Positions 1 through 8,146 of a stretch of 64,000 nt of DNA are shown piece after piece. Made by a program: the position numbers and the translations under genes. Under the pieces are notes generated by a model. The model searched no databases, had not been told where the DNA came from, and worked only from the letters and a program-made list of their open reading frames with translations. The stretch's first letter is position 1, and the number at the start of each line of letters is the position of its first letter. This DNA is from Myxococcus stipitatus (GTDB lineage Bacteria; Myxococcota; Myxococcia; Myxococcales; Myxococcaceae), in assembly GCF_038561935.1 (NCBI RefSeq), contig NZ_CP102770.1, positions 6,944,001-7,008,000 of the forward strand, read 5' to 3'.

Positions 1-765
1 CCACAGTCCCGCCCCTCCCTTCCACAACATCTGCCCCGCCACCACCAGCAGCACCAGCGCGAAGAGCTTCTTGAGCACCGTCGTAGGAACCTTGGGCATC
101 AGCTGGCCGCCGGCATACGCACCCGCCAGGACCCCCACCACCAGGGGAGACACCAGCGCCAGCTTCAGGTGTCCGCGGAGGGCATAGGCGGCCACGCTCG
201 CCGCGCCCGTCACGCCAATCATCAGGTTGCTGGTGGCGCTGGCCACCTTGAAGGGCACGTGCATGCCGTAGCTCATCAGCGGCACCTTCAGCGGTCCGCC
301 CCCCACGCCCAGGAGCGCGGAGAGCCCTCCCGCCACGAACGAGCCGGAGATGCCCAGCGGATAGTTCGTCGGCCGGTAGTCGTCGAGCGTCGCGGGCTCC
401 GCGCGCGGCGAGCGCAGGAACAGCATCTGCAGCGAGACGTAGAGGGTGAACAGGCCGAACACCACCGCCACCATCGCGGGCGCGAGCAGCGCGGCCACCA
501 GTCCTCCGGCGATGGCCCCCAGCACCGTGGACAACTCCAACGTCAGCCCCAGCCGGATATCGCTCAGGTGGTTGTCCACGTAGCCGGCCGCCGCGGCGCA
601 GGAGTTGGCCACCACGCATAACAGGCTGGCCGGTATCGCCTCCTCCAGGGGGACGTTGAAGCCCAGCACCAGGGCCGGCACCAACACGATGCCGCCGCCA
701 ATGCCCAGCATCGCCCCCAGCGCCCCCGCGAGCACGCCCACCACCATGAGGAGAAGAACCGTCAT
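1..765 (-). CDS. TauE/SafE (TSUP) family permease, 3' end cut by window edge
   Basis: Reading leftward from the ATG at 765 gives 255 residues with no stop before the window edge, so the C-terminus is missing. The protein is almost entirely hydrophobic helices. Glycine-rich segments with the same pattern (LGIGGGI near residue 15, LLGVGGGPLKVPL near residue 150) occur in both halves, the internal repeat typical of the TSUP family of sulfite/sulfonate/small-anion exporters in the inner membrane. Substrate cannot be told from sequence. The start has a GAAGG immediately adjacent, which is too close for ideal spacing; a second in-frame ATG lies twelve codons in. The gene lies 126 bp downstream of the phospholipase-like gene on the same strand, with two small hairpins between them. 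Confidence 0.85.
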   Translation of the reverse strand, partial: MTVLLLMVVGVLAGALGAMLGIGGGIVLVPALVLGFNVPLEEAIPASLLCVVANSCAAAAGYVDNHLSDIRLGLTLELSTVLGAIAGGLVAALLAPAMVAVVFGLFTLYVSLQMLFLRSPRAEPATLDDYRPTNYPLGISGSFVAGGLSALLGVGGGPLKVPLMSYGMHVPFKVASATSNLMIGVTGAASVAAYALRGHLKLALVSPLVVGVLAGAYAGGQLMPKVPTTVLKKLFALVLLVVAGQMLWKGGAGLW

Positions 766-809
766 TCCTTCACGAGAATAGGAGCGCCACCGCACGGCGC
801 CCAGCGGCA

Positions 810-837
810 TTCCCCGAGGGGAACCTGGCTCGCCAGG
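810..837 (-). terminator. two adjacent small hairpins, possible weak terminator
   Basis: TTCCCC-GA-GGGGAA (810-823) is followed directly by CCTGGC-TC-GCCAGG (824-837), two six-pair stems with two-base gaps that would need to open slightly to form loops. They lie downstream of the stop at 892 and upstream of the permease start at 765. No T-run follows, so termination is uncertain. Confidence 0.3.
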
Positions 838-891
838 ACGGTTGCTCCGCGCGCGTAATATCTCCTGCACCCCGGGGCATGGGGCCGCCCG

Positions 892-1785
892 CTACGCGGC
901 GCGGGCCCCCAGGGTTCCCTCGGGGAAGGCCTCCAGGAAGCGGGCTCGCGTACGGGGTGTGAAGGTGCCCCTTGCCATGTAGCCGTGCAACCTCCGAAGC
1001 ACGCCCCGCGCCGACTCCAGCGCACCCTCGACCTCCTGGGCGAAGTCGAAGGTGTCATTGCGATACAGCTCCTGGAAGGACAAGCGAGCAAACGCCGGGA
1101 GCGCGCGCGTGCGTCCCATGGGGCTGGAGAGAAACAACCCGGAGACATAGAGGCCGCGCACCCACCCGTCGACCTCGGCCTTGGCGGGGGCCTGCCCCAC
1201 GCGCTCCTGCGAGGACAGCCGCACCAGCTCGTAGATGCCGCGCCCGATGCCGCGCCATGGGAAGCCCGGACTCTTCACCACCTGACACTTCTCGCGCAGC
1301 CGGGGCGTGCCCAGGAGGTCCATGCCGTGCAGCTCGCGCAGGTAGAAGAGCGTCTGGGCCCACTCGATGTCACGGTGCGCGGACAAGGGCCGCTCGCCCC
1401 GTCGGCGGTGCCGCTCCACCAGCCCGTCCACCACCGGATACAGCCGCCGGTCCAAGCACAGGTGCGTGAAGTATCCGGCGAGCAGGGCCAACCCCGGCTC
1501 GGTGCCCACCAGCGCGCCCGTCGCCACCAGCTCCGCCATCTTCAGCCCGAAGCCCACCGGCGCGCGCTCGTGATACAGCCGCGCGAAGGGAGGCAGCTCG
1601 CGCTCCGGAAGGAACGCCGCGAGCCCGCCCCGGATGCCCTCGCACAGCGGCAGGTCCGGCAGCGCCGCGCCGAAGCGCGCGTACGGCAGGTCCTCGGAGA
1701 GCGCGCGCACCCAATCCGCCGGCAGCTCTCCGGGATTCACGGCCAACCGTTCGATGGCGGTCAGATGCATCAACAAGGTGGGCAT
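892..1785 (-). CDS. zinc-dependent phospholipase C-like protein
   Basis: This encodes about 297 residues if the start is the ATG at 1785 (MPTLLMHLTAIERLAV); an upstream ATG at 1857 would add 24 residues that look non-conserved. The N-terminus and the conserved histidines (LMHLT near residue 6, GYFTHLCLDRRLYP near residue 120, SAHRDIEW near residue 148) resemble the zinc-dependent phospholipase C / S1-P1-like fold found in many uncharacterised bacterial proteins. There is no signal peptide, so a cytoplasmic location is likely. The substrate is unknown. The assignment rests on motif resemblance; treat the enzymatic role as tentative. It is divergent from pepA, with about 130 bp between the starts. 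Confidence 0.65.
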   Translation of the reverse strand: MPTLLMHLTAIERLAVNPGELPADWVRALSEDLPYARFGAALPDLPLCEGIRGGLAAFLPERELPPFARLYHERAPVGFGLKMAELVATGALVGTEPGLALLAGYFTHLCLDRRLYPVVDGLVERHRRRGERPLSAHRDIEWAQTLFYLRELHGMDLLGTPRLREKCQVVKSPGFPWRGIGRGIYELVRLSSQERVGQAPAKAEVDGWVRGLYVSGLFLSSPMGRTRALPAFARLSFQELYRNDTFDFAQEVEGALESARGVLRRLHGYMARGTFTPRTRARFLEAFPEGTLGARAA

Positions 1786-1918
1786 TGCCCTGACTGCTAC
1801 CCAGCCCCTCGCGGCAATGCAACGCTCGAATGGAATCCAACGCTTTGCGTGCAACAAGGCGGGCGTTACAGTCCGCGGCTTCGATTCCCCCCTCTCCCGT
1901 TCAGGAGTTCATCGGCCC

Positions 1919-3520
1919 ATGAATTTCACCTTCGTCACCGGCGACGCCACCCTTGCGAATGGCGAGCTGCTCGTCATTCCGCTCTTCGAGGGCGAGCTGA
2001 GTGAGGGCGCCCCGGTCAGCCTGGCCTCGGCGGACCGCGCGCTGGAGGGCCGCCTTCGGGGCGCCGCGACCCAAGAGGGCTTCAAGGGCAAGGCCGACCA
2101 GTCCCTGATGATGCACACGCTTGGCCGCACCACCGCGGGCCGCGTGCTGTTGTTGGGCCTGGGCAATCGCGCCCGCTTCCAGCCGGAAGTGCTCCGCCTG
2201 GCCCTGGGCCGCGCCGCCAAGGCGGCTCAGCGCCTCAAGGTCGCGTCCATCGCGGTGGCGCTGCCCGCCACGCCGTCCTCCGCCGACGCGGTGCGCGCGG
2301 TGGTGGAGGGACTGGAGCTGGGCGCGTACCGCTTCGACAAGTACAAGTCCTCCGCGCGCGAGGAGAAGGGCACGCAGAAGCCCGTCAAGGTCGCGCTGGT
2401 GCTGCCCGAGGGCACCGAGAAGTCTCGCGAGGTGGAGGACGCTCTCGCGCTGGCGAAGACGGTGAGCGAGGCCACCAACTGGGCCCGCGACCTGGTCAAC
2501 GAGCCGCCCAACGCGGTGACGCCCGCGGTGCTGGCGGAGGCCGCCCGCAAGTCCGCGCGCGAGCACGGGCTGAAAATCACCATCGGCGGCAAGCGCGAAA
2601 TCGAGAAGCTGGACATGGGCATGTTCCTGGGCGTCGCGGCCGGGAGCACCGAGGAGCCCCGCCTCATCCACGTCGTCTACACGCCGAAGAACGCGCGCGA
2701 CGCGAAGCGCCCGCCGCTGGCGCTGGTGGGCAAGGCCATCACCTTCGACTCGGGCGGCCTGTCGCTCAAGCCCACCGAGGGCATGGTGGAGATGAAGACG
2801 GACATGGCCGGCTCCGCCGCCGTGCTGGGCGCCATGCAGGTCATCGCCGCCGTCAAGCCGCCCTTCCCCGTGCATGCCTTCATCGGCGCGTGTGAGAACA
2901 TGCCCGCCGGCAACGCCTACAAGCCCGGCGACATCCTCACGTCCCGCCTGGGCAAGACGGTGGAGATCACCAACACAGACGCCGAGGGGCGCCTCGTCCT
3001 CGGCGACATCCTCACCTGGGCCTGCGAGCACCAGCCGTCCGCCGTCATCGACCTGGCCACGCTGACGGGCGCGTGCATCGTCGCGCTGGGCAACTACATC
3101 GTCGGCGCCTTCGGAGACCATGACGGCGCGGTCAACGAGGTGCTCCAGGCCGCGCGCACCGCGGGCGAGGACATGTGGCGCCTGCCGGTGAGCGACCTGC
3201 AGAAGGACGCGCTGCGCTCCGAGGTCGCCGACATGAAGAACTCCGGCGAGCGCTGGGGCGGCTCCATCAACGCCGCGCTCTTCCTCAAGGAGTTCGTGGG
3301 CGAGACGCCGTGGGTGCACCTGGATATCGCCGGCCCGTCCAACAGCCCCAAGGAGCGCGGCTACAACGCCAAGGGCGCCACGGGCGTGGGCGTGCGGACG
3401 CTGGTGGAGTGGGTCCGCCTGCGCGCGCAGAACCAGGCCACGGAGGCCGCTGAGGCTCCCGCGACGAGCGCCAGGCCCACGCGCGCCGCTCGGGGCTCGC
3501 GCAAGTCGGCGCGGAGCTGA
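1919..3520 (+). CDS. pepA: leucyl aminopeptidase (M17 family)
   Basis: A 533-residue cytosolic aminopeptidase that removes N-terminal residues from peptides using two metal ions. The family signature NTDAEGRLVLGD lies near residue 350, preceded by the metal-binding lysine/aspartate segment GKAITFDSGGLSLKP (about 270-285) and KTDMAGSAAV. Length fits the family, apart from a basic Ala/Arg/Ser-rich tail of about 30 residues beyond the usual end (TSARPTRAARGSRKSARS). The start is chosen because AGGAG at 1903-1907 is 11 bases upstream; longer readings begin in non-conserved sequence. Transcribed alone and followed by two stable hairpins. PepA homologues in some bacteria also bind DNA; the basic tail might matter for that, but this is conjecture. 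Confidence 0.95.
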   Translation: MNFTFVTGDATLANGELLVIPLFEGELSEGAPVSLASADRALEGRLRGAATQEGFKGKADQSLMMHTLGRTTAGRVLLLGLGNRARFQPEVLRLALGRAAKAAQRLKVASIAVALPATPSSADAVRAVVEGLELGAYRFDKYKSSAREEKGTQKPVKVALVLPEGTEKSREVEDALALAKTVSEATNWARDLVNEPPNAVTPAVLAEAARKSAREHGLKITIGGKREIEKLDMGMFLGVAAGSTEEPRLIHVVYTPKNARDAKRPPLALVGKAITFDSGGLSLKPTEGMVEMKTDMAGSAAVLGAMQVIAAVKPPFPVHAFIGACENMPAGNAYKPGDILTSRLGKTVEITNTDAEGRLVLGDILTWACEHQPSAVIDLATLTGACIVALGNYIVGAFGDHDGAVNEVLQAARTAGEDMWRLPVSDLQKDALRSEVADMKNSGERWGGSINAALFLKEFVGETPWVHLDIAGPSNSPKERGYNAKGATGVGVRTLVEWVRLRAQNQATEAAEAPATSARPTRAARGSRKSARS

Positions 3521-3539
3521 GCCCTCGCTTCAGTCCCAA

Positions 3540-3610
3540 GGCCCGTCGCGCACGACGTGACGGGCCACTCGAGCGCGCGGGAGCCTCCACCGAGGCCCGC
3601 GCGCTTCGTC
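3540..3610. terminator. two hairpins between convergent genes
   Basis: Two perfect inverted repeats fill the gap between pepA and the convergent lipoprotein gene. The first is GGCCCGTC/GACGGGCC (3540-3547 and 3559-3566). The second is GCGCGCGGG/CCCGCGCGC (3573-3581 and 3596-3604), followed on the plus strand by the T-rich TTCGTCTTT. The second is a likely intrinsic terminator for pepA; the first could serve either strand. Confidence 0.55.
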
Positions 3611-3612
3611 TT

Positions 3613-4248
3613 TCAGTGCACGGCCGCCTGCGGAATCGACTTGGGCAGCGCCTTCTGTTGTTGCTCGGGCAAGGGGCGGATGCCGACGAGGAGCTCATCC
3701 ACGTTCTGGATGACGCTCGCCACGGCCTGGGCGGGCCATGTGGCCAGCATCATCAGGATGCGACCCTCCCTGCCCTCGCGCACCACCACGCGGCCATTCA
3801 CGCCGTCCCCCACCTGGAAGTCGAAGCCCACCGCGGTGTCCGACAGTGTGAGCGGCACCGGGTCCGTGGTGGTGAAGCCCGGCTGCTGACGCAATCCTTC
3901 CGTCAGTCGTTCGGCGAACTGGGTGGGCGTGGCGACCGCGGGGGCCACCTGGACCACCACCTGCGCACCGGAAGGTGGATGGCGCAGGACGACGGGAATC
4001 GAGAGCCCCTCGGGTGTGCGCTCGTTGGTGGCGTCGAGCTGCCACTCGTCACTGGGCCGGATGACCTCAAAGCCCAGCTCCTCGTCCACGTAGGGCCCCG
4101 AGACCGCGGACGCCAGCGTGGCCACCGACGAGGCGCCCGAGCCTCCCGTGCCTGGCCCCGCGACGTCCGGCTTCACGGCCTGACGTGAGCCACTGCACGC
4201 CACGCCACACATCAGGAATCCCCACGCCAGCTTCCGCCACCCAGCCAT
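3613..4248 (-). CDS. hypothetical lipoprotein
   Basis: A 211-residue protein beginning MAGWRKLAWGFLMCGVAC, a short signal peptide with a plausible lipidation cysteine at residue 18 followed by Ser-Gly, so probably anchored to a membrane. The mature part resembles a small secreted alpha/beta protein that starts with a Gly/Ser linker and then a segment of the type FEVIRPSDEW, a pattern seen in uncharacterised domains that bind or assemble at the envelope. No catalytic motif is seen. It follows the DUF4388 gene by 56 bp and is probably the last gene of the lpxC-led operon. No function can be assigned. Confidence 0.75.
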   Translation of the reverse strand: MAGWRKLAWGFLMCGVACSGSRQAVKPDVAGPGTGGSGASSVATLASAVSGPYVDEELGFEVIRPSDEWQLDATNERTPEGLSIPVVLRHPPSGAQVVVQVAPAVATPTQFAERLTEGLRQQPGFTTTDPVPLTLSDTAVGFDFQVGDGVNGRVVVREGREGRILMMLATWPAQAVASVIQNVDELLVGIRPLPEQQQKALPKSIPQAAVH

Positions 4249-4304
4249 GCCGTCGTCCCCCAACCACCAACAACGTGGCAGCGAACGTGGGCACGGGCCG
4301 CCCG

Positions 4305-5540
4305 CTAGGCCAGACCTCCCTGCAGGGTCCGGTAGGTGTTGGACAACCGCTCCGCCACGTCGGGCGGCAACACATTGCGCGCGGAGAACAGCGCATACGA
4401 GACGATGGCGTCCAACGCCTCCAGCGTCATGGCCCGTGCCACGGCCTCGCCCCCCGTGGAGAGGTTGGCGCGCAGCCGCGTCACATCCACCCGCCCGTCC
4501 GGGCCCGGCACCACCCCCGCGAAGGCATCCTCCAGCCCCGCGGGCGGCGCATCCAGGAAGCCCCGCAGCAGGTCCACGTCCTTCCCCGCGTCGCGCAGCG
4601 AGCGGTGAATCAAGGACAGCAGCAGGTTGTAGCGTTCCTCCGCGGACAACAGCTCCCAGGCCATGCCCTCCACCGCGGGCACGGGCGCCGCGGGAGGAGC
4701 CGTGGGGCGCACCTGGAGGTGCCCGCCTCGCACGCACTCGTCCAGCCACGAGAAGAAGGCGTGCTGTCCCCCCTCGCGCACGGCGCGCAAGTCGCTCAGC
4801 GTCGCGCCCGCGCCCATCCGCTGGAAGAAGCGCTCCTCCCCTGGCCGTGGCCCCGCGGGCCCCGGCTCCGCGCGCAGGTCCTCCGGATAGCGTCGCCGCA
4901 AGCGAGACAGCTCCTCCGAGCGCTTGATGCCCGTGAGCACCAGGTCGCGCGTGCGCTCGGGCAGCTTCACCACGTCGGCCATGGGCGCGGGGCCCTCGAC
5001 GAAGAGGAAGCTGCCTTCCGTCAGCTCGAAGAGGCTCAGCACCACCTCGCGCACGACGTACGTCATGGCGCCGTAGAGATGGGCCTCGGACACCAGCCCC
5101 TCGGACGTCAGCACCTGGCCGATGCGCCGCGACGGCGTCACGCGAGACAGGGCCTGCGTGAGCTGCGCCTGCGTCACCAGCCCCAGCCGCGTCAGCACCG
5201 CGCCCAGCCGCTCCGAGCGCTCCGTGGACGTGGCGAAGACCACCTGCCCGTCCCGGAAGGACACCGTCCGTCGAACGGCGCCGCTCTGCACCGCGAGCAG
5301 CCCGCTGCGGATGCCCGTCAGGACGTGGGCGAAGACTTCCTCCACCGACAGCGTCCCGAGGGTGCCAGCCAGGAAGCCGGCGAAGCCCGAGGGCTCGTGG
5401 AGGAGCACCATCCCCTCCGGCCCGTGGAACCAGGCCGAGAGGGGACGCGAGGAGGACAGGCCCGCGGCGAGGGACTTCTCCAGCTCGAGTGAAGTCGCCT
5501 CGCCACCGACGCGGGGCGTGGCCTTGGGTTTCTGGGCCAC
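4305..5540 (-). CDS. DUF4388 domain protein
   Basis: A 411-residue protein with a GTG start, supported by AGGAGG nine bases upstream. Residues about 60-205 match the DUF4388 (PATAN-like) pattern common in delta-proteobacteria: VEEVFAHVLTGIRSGLLAV, VSFRDGQVVFA, the RIGQVLTSEGLV repeat and LFELTEGSFLF. Such domains usually sit beside receiver or kinase modules in gliding and developmental signalling, but here no receiver is present. The C-terminal half is helical with no recognised motif. It begins 25 bp after the DsbA-like gene, so cotranscription is likely. Its role is probably regulatory and cytoplasmic; this is inferred only from the family's distribution. Confidence 0.8.
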   Translation of the reverse strand: MAQKPKATPRVGGEATSLELEKSLAAGLSSSRPLSAWFHGPEGMVLLHEPSGFAGFLAGTLGTLSVEEVFAHVLTGIRSGLLAVQSGAVRRTVSFRDGQVVFATSTERSERLGAVLTRLGLVTQAQLTQALSRVTPSRRIGQVLTSEGLVSEAHLYGAMTYVVREVVLSLFELTEGSFLFVEGPAPMADVVKLPERTRDLVLTGIKRSEELSRLRRRYPEDLRAEPGPAGPRPGEERFFQRMGAGATLSDLRAVREGGQHAFFSWLDECVRGGHLQVRPTAPPAAPVPAVEGMAWELLSAEERYNLLLSLIHRSLRDAGKDVDLLRGFLDAPPAGLEDAFAGVVPGPDGRVDVTRLRANLSTGGEAVARAMTLEALDAIVSYALFSARNVLPPDVAERLSNTYRTLQGGLA

Positions 5541-5565
5541 CGCCCGTGTCCTCCTGCCGTTCGAA

Positions 5566-6660
5566 CTACTTCTGCGCCGGGGCCTTCAGCTCGGCGTCGA
5601 TGATGCTCTTGAACTCCTCGGCCGGCTGCGCGCCCGAGAGCATGATGCCGTTGATGAAGAACGCCGGCGTGCCGCTGACGCCGACCTTCTGGCCGTCCGC
5701 CATGTCGCTCTTCACCGTGGCCGCCTTCTCACCCGAGTCCAGGCACTTGTCGAACTTCGCCTTGTCCAGGCCCAGCTCGCCCGCGTAGGACTTCAGGTGC
5801 TCGACCTGCAGCGCGCTCTGGCTGGCGAACAGCTTGTCGTGCATCTCCCAGAACTTGCCCTGGTCCCCGGCGCACAGCGACGCCTCGGCGGCCTTCTGCG
5901 CCTCCTTGTGGAAGTCGAGCGGGAACTGGCGGAACACCAGCTTCACCTTGCCCTCGTACTCCTTCATGACCTGGTCCACGGACGCGTTGGCGCGGCTGCA
6001 GAACGGGCACTGGAAGTCGCTGAACTCCACGATGGTGATGGGGGCGTTGTCCGCGCCCTTCGACGGGCCCGTGGCGGCCACCTGCTTGCGCTCGGCCGGC
6101 GGACGCGGCGGCTCCGGCAGGGTGATCTGCACGTTGGCGTTCTTGCGCAGCTCGCCGAAGAGGGCCTGGGCGCGCTCCTGCTTGGGCTGCTGCGTGAGGA
6201 AGTCGACAATCTGCGGCTTCATCTGCTCGAACGTCGAGCCGGGCGGCAGCTGGCCCTTGGCGCCGTCGAAGACCTCCTTGATCTTCTCGTCGGTCGGCGC
6301 GGGAACCTTGTCGTCGATCTCCGCCTTGAGGAACTGGTCCTGCGTCATGCCGCGCTTCTTCGCCTCGGCGTCGACCAGCTTCTCCGTCACCATCCCATCA
6401 AGGCCCCGCTTGCGCAGCTGGAACTTCTGCTTCTCCAGGTTCGCCATCGGCTCCTGGATGCGGTCGTTGAGCTCCTTGTAGGTGATCTTCTGGCCATCGC
6501 CGAAGGTGGCGACCACCGTGTCCGGGGTCGGCTCACCCGGAGTGGCCTGCGCGGCGGCCGGCGCCTGCGCGGCGGCCGGCGCCTTCTCCTTGTTGCAACC
6601 GGCGGTGAAGGAAGCCGCCAGCAACGCGGCGAGGATGACAGGGGTTGGACGCATGGGCAT
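5566..6660 (-). CDS. DsbA-like thioredoxin-fold lipoprotein with N-terminal SurA-like region
   Basis: About 364 residues. An N-terminal signal ends in FTAGC, a good lipobox, followed by an Ala/Pro-rich linker. Residues about 45-180 contain a helical segment like the N-terminal domain of SurA/parvulin-type chaperones (ELNDRIQEPM, KRGMTQDQFLKAEID). The C-terminal 170 residues form a DsbA/DsbG-type thioredoxin fold with the redox motif CPFC in FSDFQCPFCSRA and the cis-proline loop VSGTPAFFING. It should act on disulfides of envelope proteins. Candidate starts are the ATGs at 6660 and 6654; neither has a strong ribosome site. It lies 55 bp after lpxC. The dsbD gene at 42.3-43.8 kb could supply electrons, which is inference. 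Confidence 0.88.
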   Translation of the reverse strand: MPMRPTPVILAALLAASFTAGCNKEKAPAAAQAPAAAQATPGEPTPDTVVATFGDGQKITYKELNDRIQEPMANLEKQKFQLRKRGLDGMVTEKLVDAEAKKRGMTQDQFLKAEIDDKVPAPTDEKIKEVFDGAKGQLPPGSTFEQMKPQIVDFLTQQPKQERAQALFGELRKNANVQITLPEPPRPPAERKQVAATGPSKGADNAPITIVEFSDFQCPFCSRANASVDQVMKEYEGKVKLVFRQFPLDFHKEAQKAAEASLCAGDQGKFWEMHDKLFASQSALQVEHLKSYAGELGLDKAKFDKCLDSGEKAATVKSDMADGQKVGVSGTPAFFINGIMLSGAQPAEEFKSIIDAELKAPAQK

Positions 6661-6715
6661 AAGCCCGCGACTTAGTTCAGGCGGCCCCGGCCTGCAAGGA
6701 AATGCCAAGACAGCG

Positions 6716-7660
6716 TCAGGCGACGAGCGGCTCCAACGCCAGCGCTCCCGCCAGTCCCGGCAGGCCCAACTCCAGACCCTCCAGGTCGAGTCGACGCGCG
6801 GGGACAATCTCATAGCAGCTGGGGTCCGAAAGCACCTTGCGCACCAGCTTGTGATTGAGCGCGTGGCCCGTCTTGTACGCCGTGAGGTGTCCGATGACGG
6901 GGCGACCGAAGAGGGACACGTCGCCGATGGCGTCGAGGATCTTGTGCCGCACGAACTCGTCCGTGAAGCGCAGACCCTCCGGGTTGAGGATGGAGAGCTC
7001 ATCCACGACGATGGCGTTGTCCAGCGAGCCGCCGCGCGCCAGGCCCAGCTTCTTCAGCTTCTCCACGTCGCGCAGGAACCCGAAGGTGCGCGCGCGGGAG
7101 ATCTCCCGCGAGAACTCCCGGTCGCTGAAGTCCAGGTCGAAGGCCTGGCCCTGGATGACGGGGTGCTCGAAGTCGATGGTGCAGCTGATGCGGAAGTTCG
7201 TGGAGGGCGTCAGCGAGGCCTGCTTGTCGCCATCCACCACGGACACCGACTTGCGGATGACCAGCAGCTCCTTGGGCGTGTCCAGCTCGCGGATGCCGGC
7301 TTCCTGGATGAGCGCGGCGAAGGGCGCGGCGCTGCCGTCCATGATGGGCACTTCCGGGCCGTCCAGTTCCACGCGGGCGTTGTCGATGCCCAGGCCCGCC
7401 ATGGCGGACATGAAGTGCTCCACCGTCGCCACCTTCACACCATCGCGGCCCAGCGTCGTCGCCAGGGACGTGTCCACCACGTACTCCGCCAGCGCGGGGA
7501 TGCTCACGGGCCGGGGCAGGTCCGTGCGGACGAAGACGATGCCGTGACCCGCGGGGGCCGGACGCAGCGTGAGCGTCACCTTCGCGCCCGAGTGGAGCCC
7601 GATGCCCTGCAGACTGGCGGTCTTCGAAAGGGTGCGCTGGTTGTAGGAAGACGGGGGCAT
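6716..7660 (-). CDS. lpxC: UDP-3-O-acyl-N-acetylglucosamine deacetylase
   Basis: A 314-residue zinc amidase that carries out the committed step of lipid A synthesis. Signature segments are visible: GIGLHSG near residue 19, the zinc-ligand region VATVEHFMSAMAGLGIDN near residue 75, PIMDGSAAPF near residue 100, and HKILDAIGDVSLFG, which supplies two further metal ligands and the catalytic residues. Length is typical for the family. The ATG at 7660 is preceded by GAGGCGA about ten bases upstream. A near-perfect sigma-54 promoter lies about 95 bp further upstream, and three genes with short spacers follow, so it probably heads an operon that couples lipid A synthesis with envelope protein folding. 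Confidence 0.95.
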   Translation of the reverse strand: MPPSSYNQRTLSKTASLQGIGLHSGAKVTLTLRPAPAGHGIVFVRTDLPRPVSIPALAEYVVDTSLATTLGRDGVKVATVEHFMSAMAGLGIDNARVELDGPEVPIMDGSAAPFAALIQEAGIRELDTPKELLVIRKSVSVVDGDKQASLTPSTNFRISCTIDFEHPVIQGQAFDLDFSDREFSREISRARTFGFLRDVEKLKKLGLARGGSLDNAIVVDELSILNPEGLRFTDEFVRHKILDAIGDVSLFGRPVIGHLTAYKTGHALNHKLVRKVLSDPSCYEIVPARRLDLEGLELGLPGLAGALALEPLVA

Positions 7661-7765
7661 GTCGGTGTCGCCTCGTGGCTGCTCGTGCTGCGGGACTTCC
7701 GAACGGTCATCTGGCCAGATGGCGCCGGAATCGTTCAACAGTGGTCTGACGCGACGCGCAGATTG

Positions 7766-7781
7766 AGCAAGTGGCATGCCA
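7766..7781 (-). promoter_or_regulatory. predicted sigma-54 (-24/-12) promoter for lpxC
   Basis: On the minus strand the sequence reads TGGCATGCCACTTGCT. Compared with the sigma-54 consensus TGGCACG-N4-TTGCW, the only difference is T for C at the sixth base, and the invariant GG and GC are correctly spaced. Transcription would start near 7755, giving a leader of about 95 nt before the lpxC ATG at 7660. The -24 element lies inside a perfect 12-bp palindrome, GTGGCATGCCAC (7771-7782). Confidence 0.6.
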
Positions 7782-7797
7782 CAACAGCGTGACATCC

Positions 7798-8061
7798 CAG
7801 GAACCGTGGTGAGGGGTGCGAGTGACTCGAACCCCTTGGAACGGCTGGCCTTTTTCTGACATCGCGGTGGGTGCCGTTCGTGGCCAGACACCCTCCCCCG
7901 TCTGAGGCCCGGTCAGTTCCACCCGAAACCGTGACATTGGTGTCCGGGATTTCCTCGCGGCCCCATTCCCCGCCCGCCTCCGTGACGCGCTTCGCAACGA
8001 AGCGTGTCTTCCATGCAACACGGGCGCGTCCATAGCGCAAGGAACTGGCTGGAAGCAAACA
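7798..8061. other. non-coding stretch, nothing recognised
   Basis: There is no ORF with convincing start signals or codon bias here. The stretch lies upstream of the lpxC promoter and beyond the end of the 498-residue gene, so an enhancer site for a sigma-54 activator would be expected somewhere in it. No obvious repeat pair was seen. Confidence 0.5.
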
Positions 8062-8107
8062 CGCGCCGTATGAGCACGCGCCGTGGGGGGTTGCGTCATA
8101 CGGCGCG
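8062..8107 (-). terminator. 12-bp perfect inverted repeat, possible terminator
   Basis: CGCGCCGTATGA (8062-8073) is repeated in inverted form as TCATACGGCGCG (8096-8107), with a 22-base spacer. It begins 40 bp past the stop of the minus-strand gene at 8147. After the hairpin the minus strand reads TGTTTGCTTCC, only mildly T-rich. Termination is the simplest explanation; a protein-binding operator is the alternative. Confidence 0.45.
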
Positions 8108-8146
8108 CATGGGCGTGGGTCGGAAAAATCCCGCCCGAGACACGTC

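Noticed and set aside
766..860. TGGC...TTGC on the plus strand as a sigma-54 site
   Set aside because: The distance between the halves is wrong and the GG/GC spacing fails.
1885..1897. TTCGATTCCCC looked like the T-loop of a tRNA
   Set aside because: No matching acceptor, D-arm or anticodon arm around it; it lies in the pepA leader.
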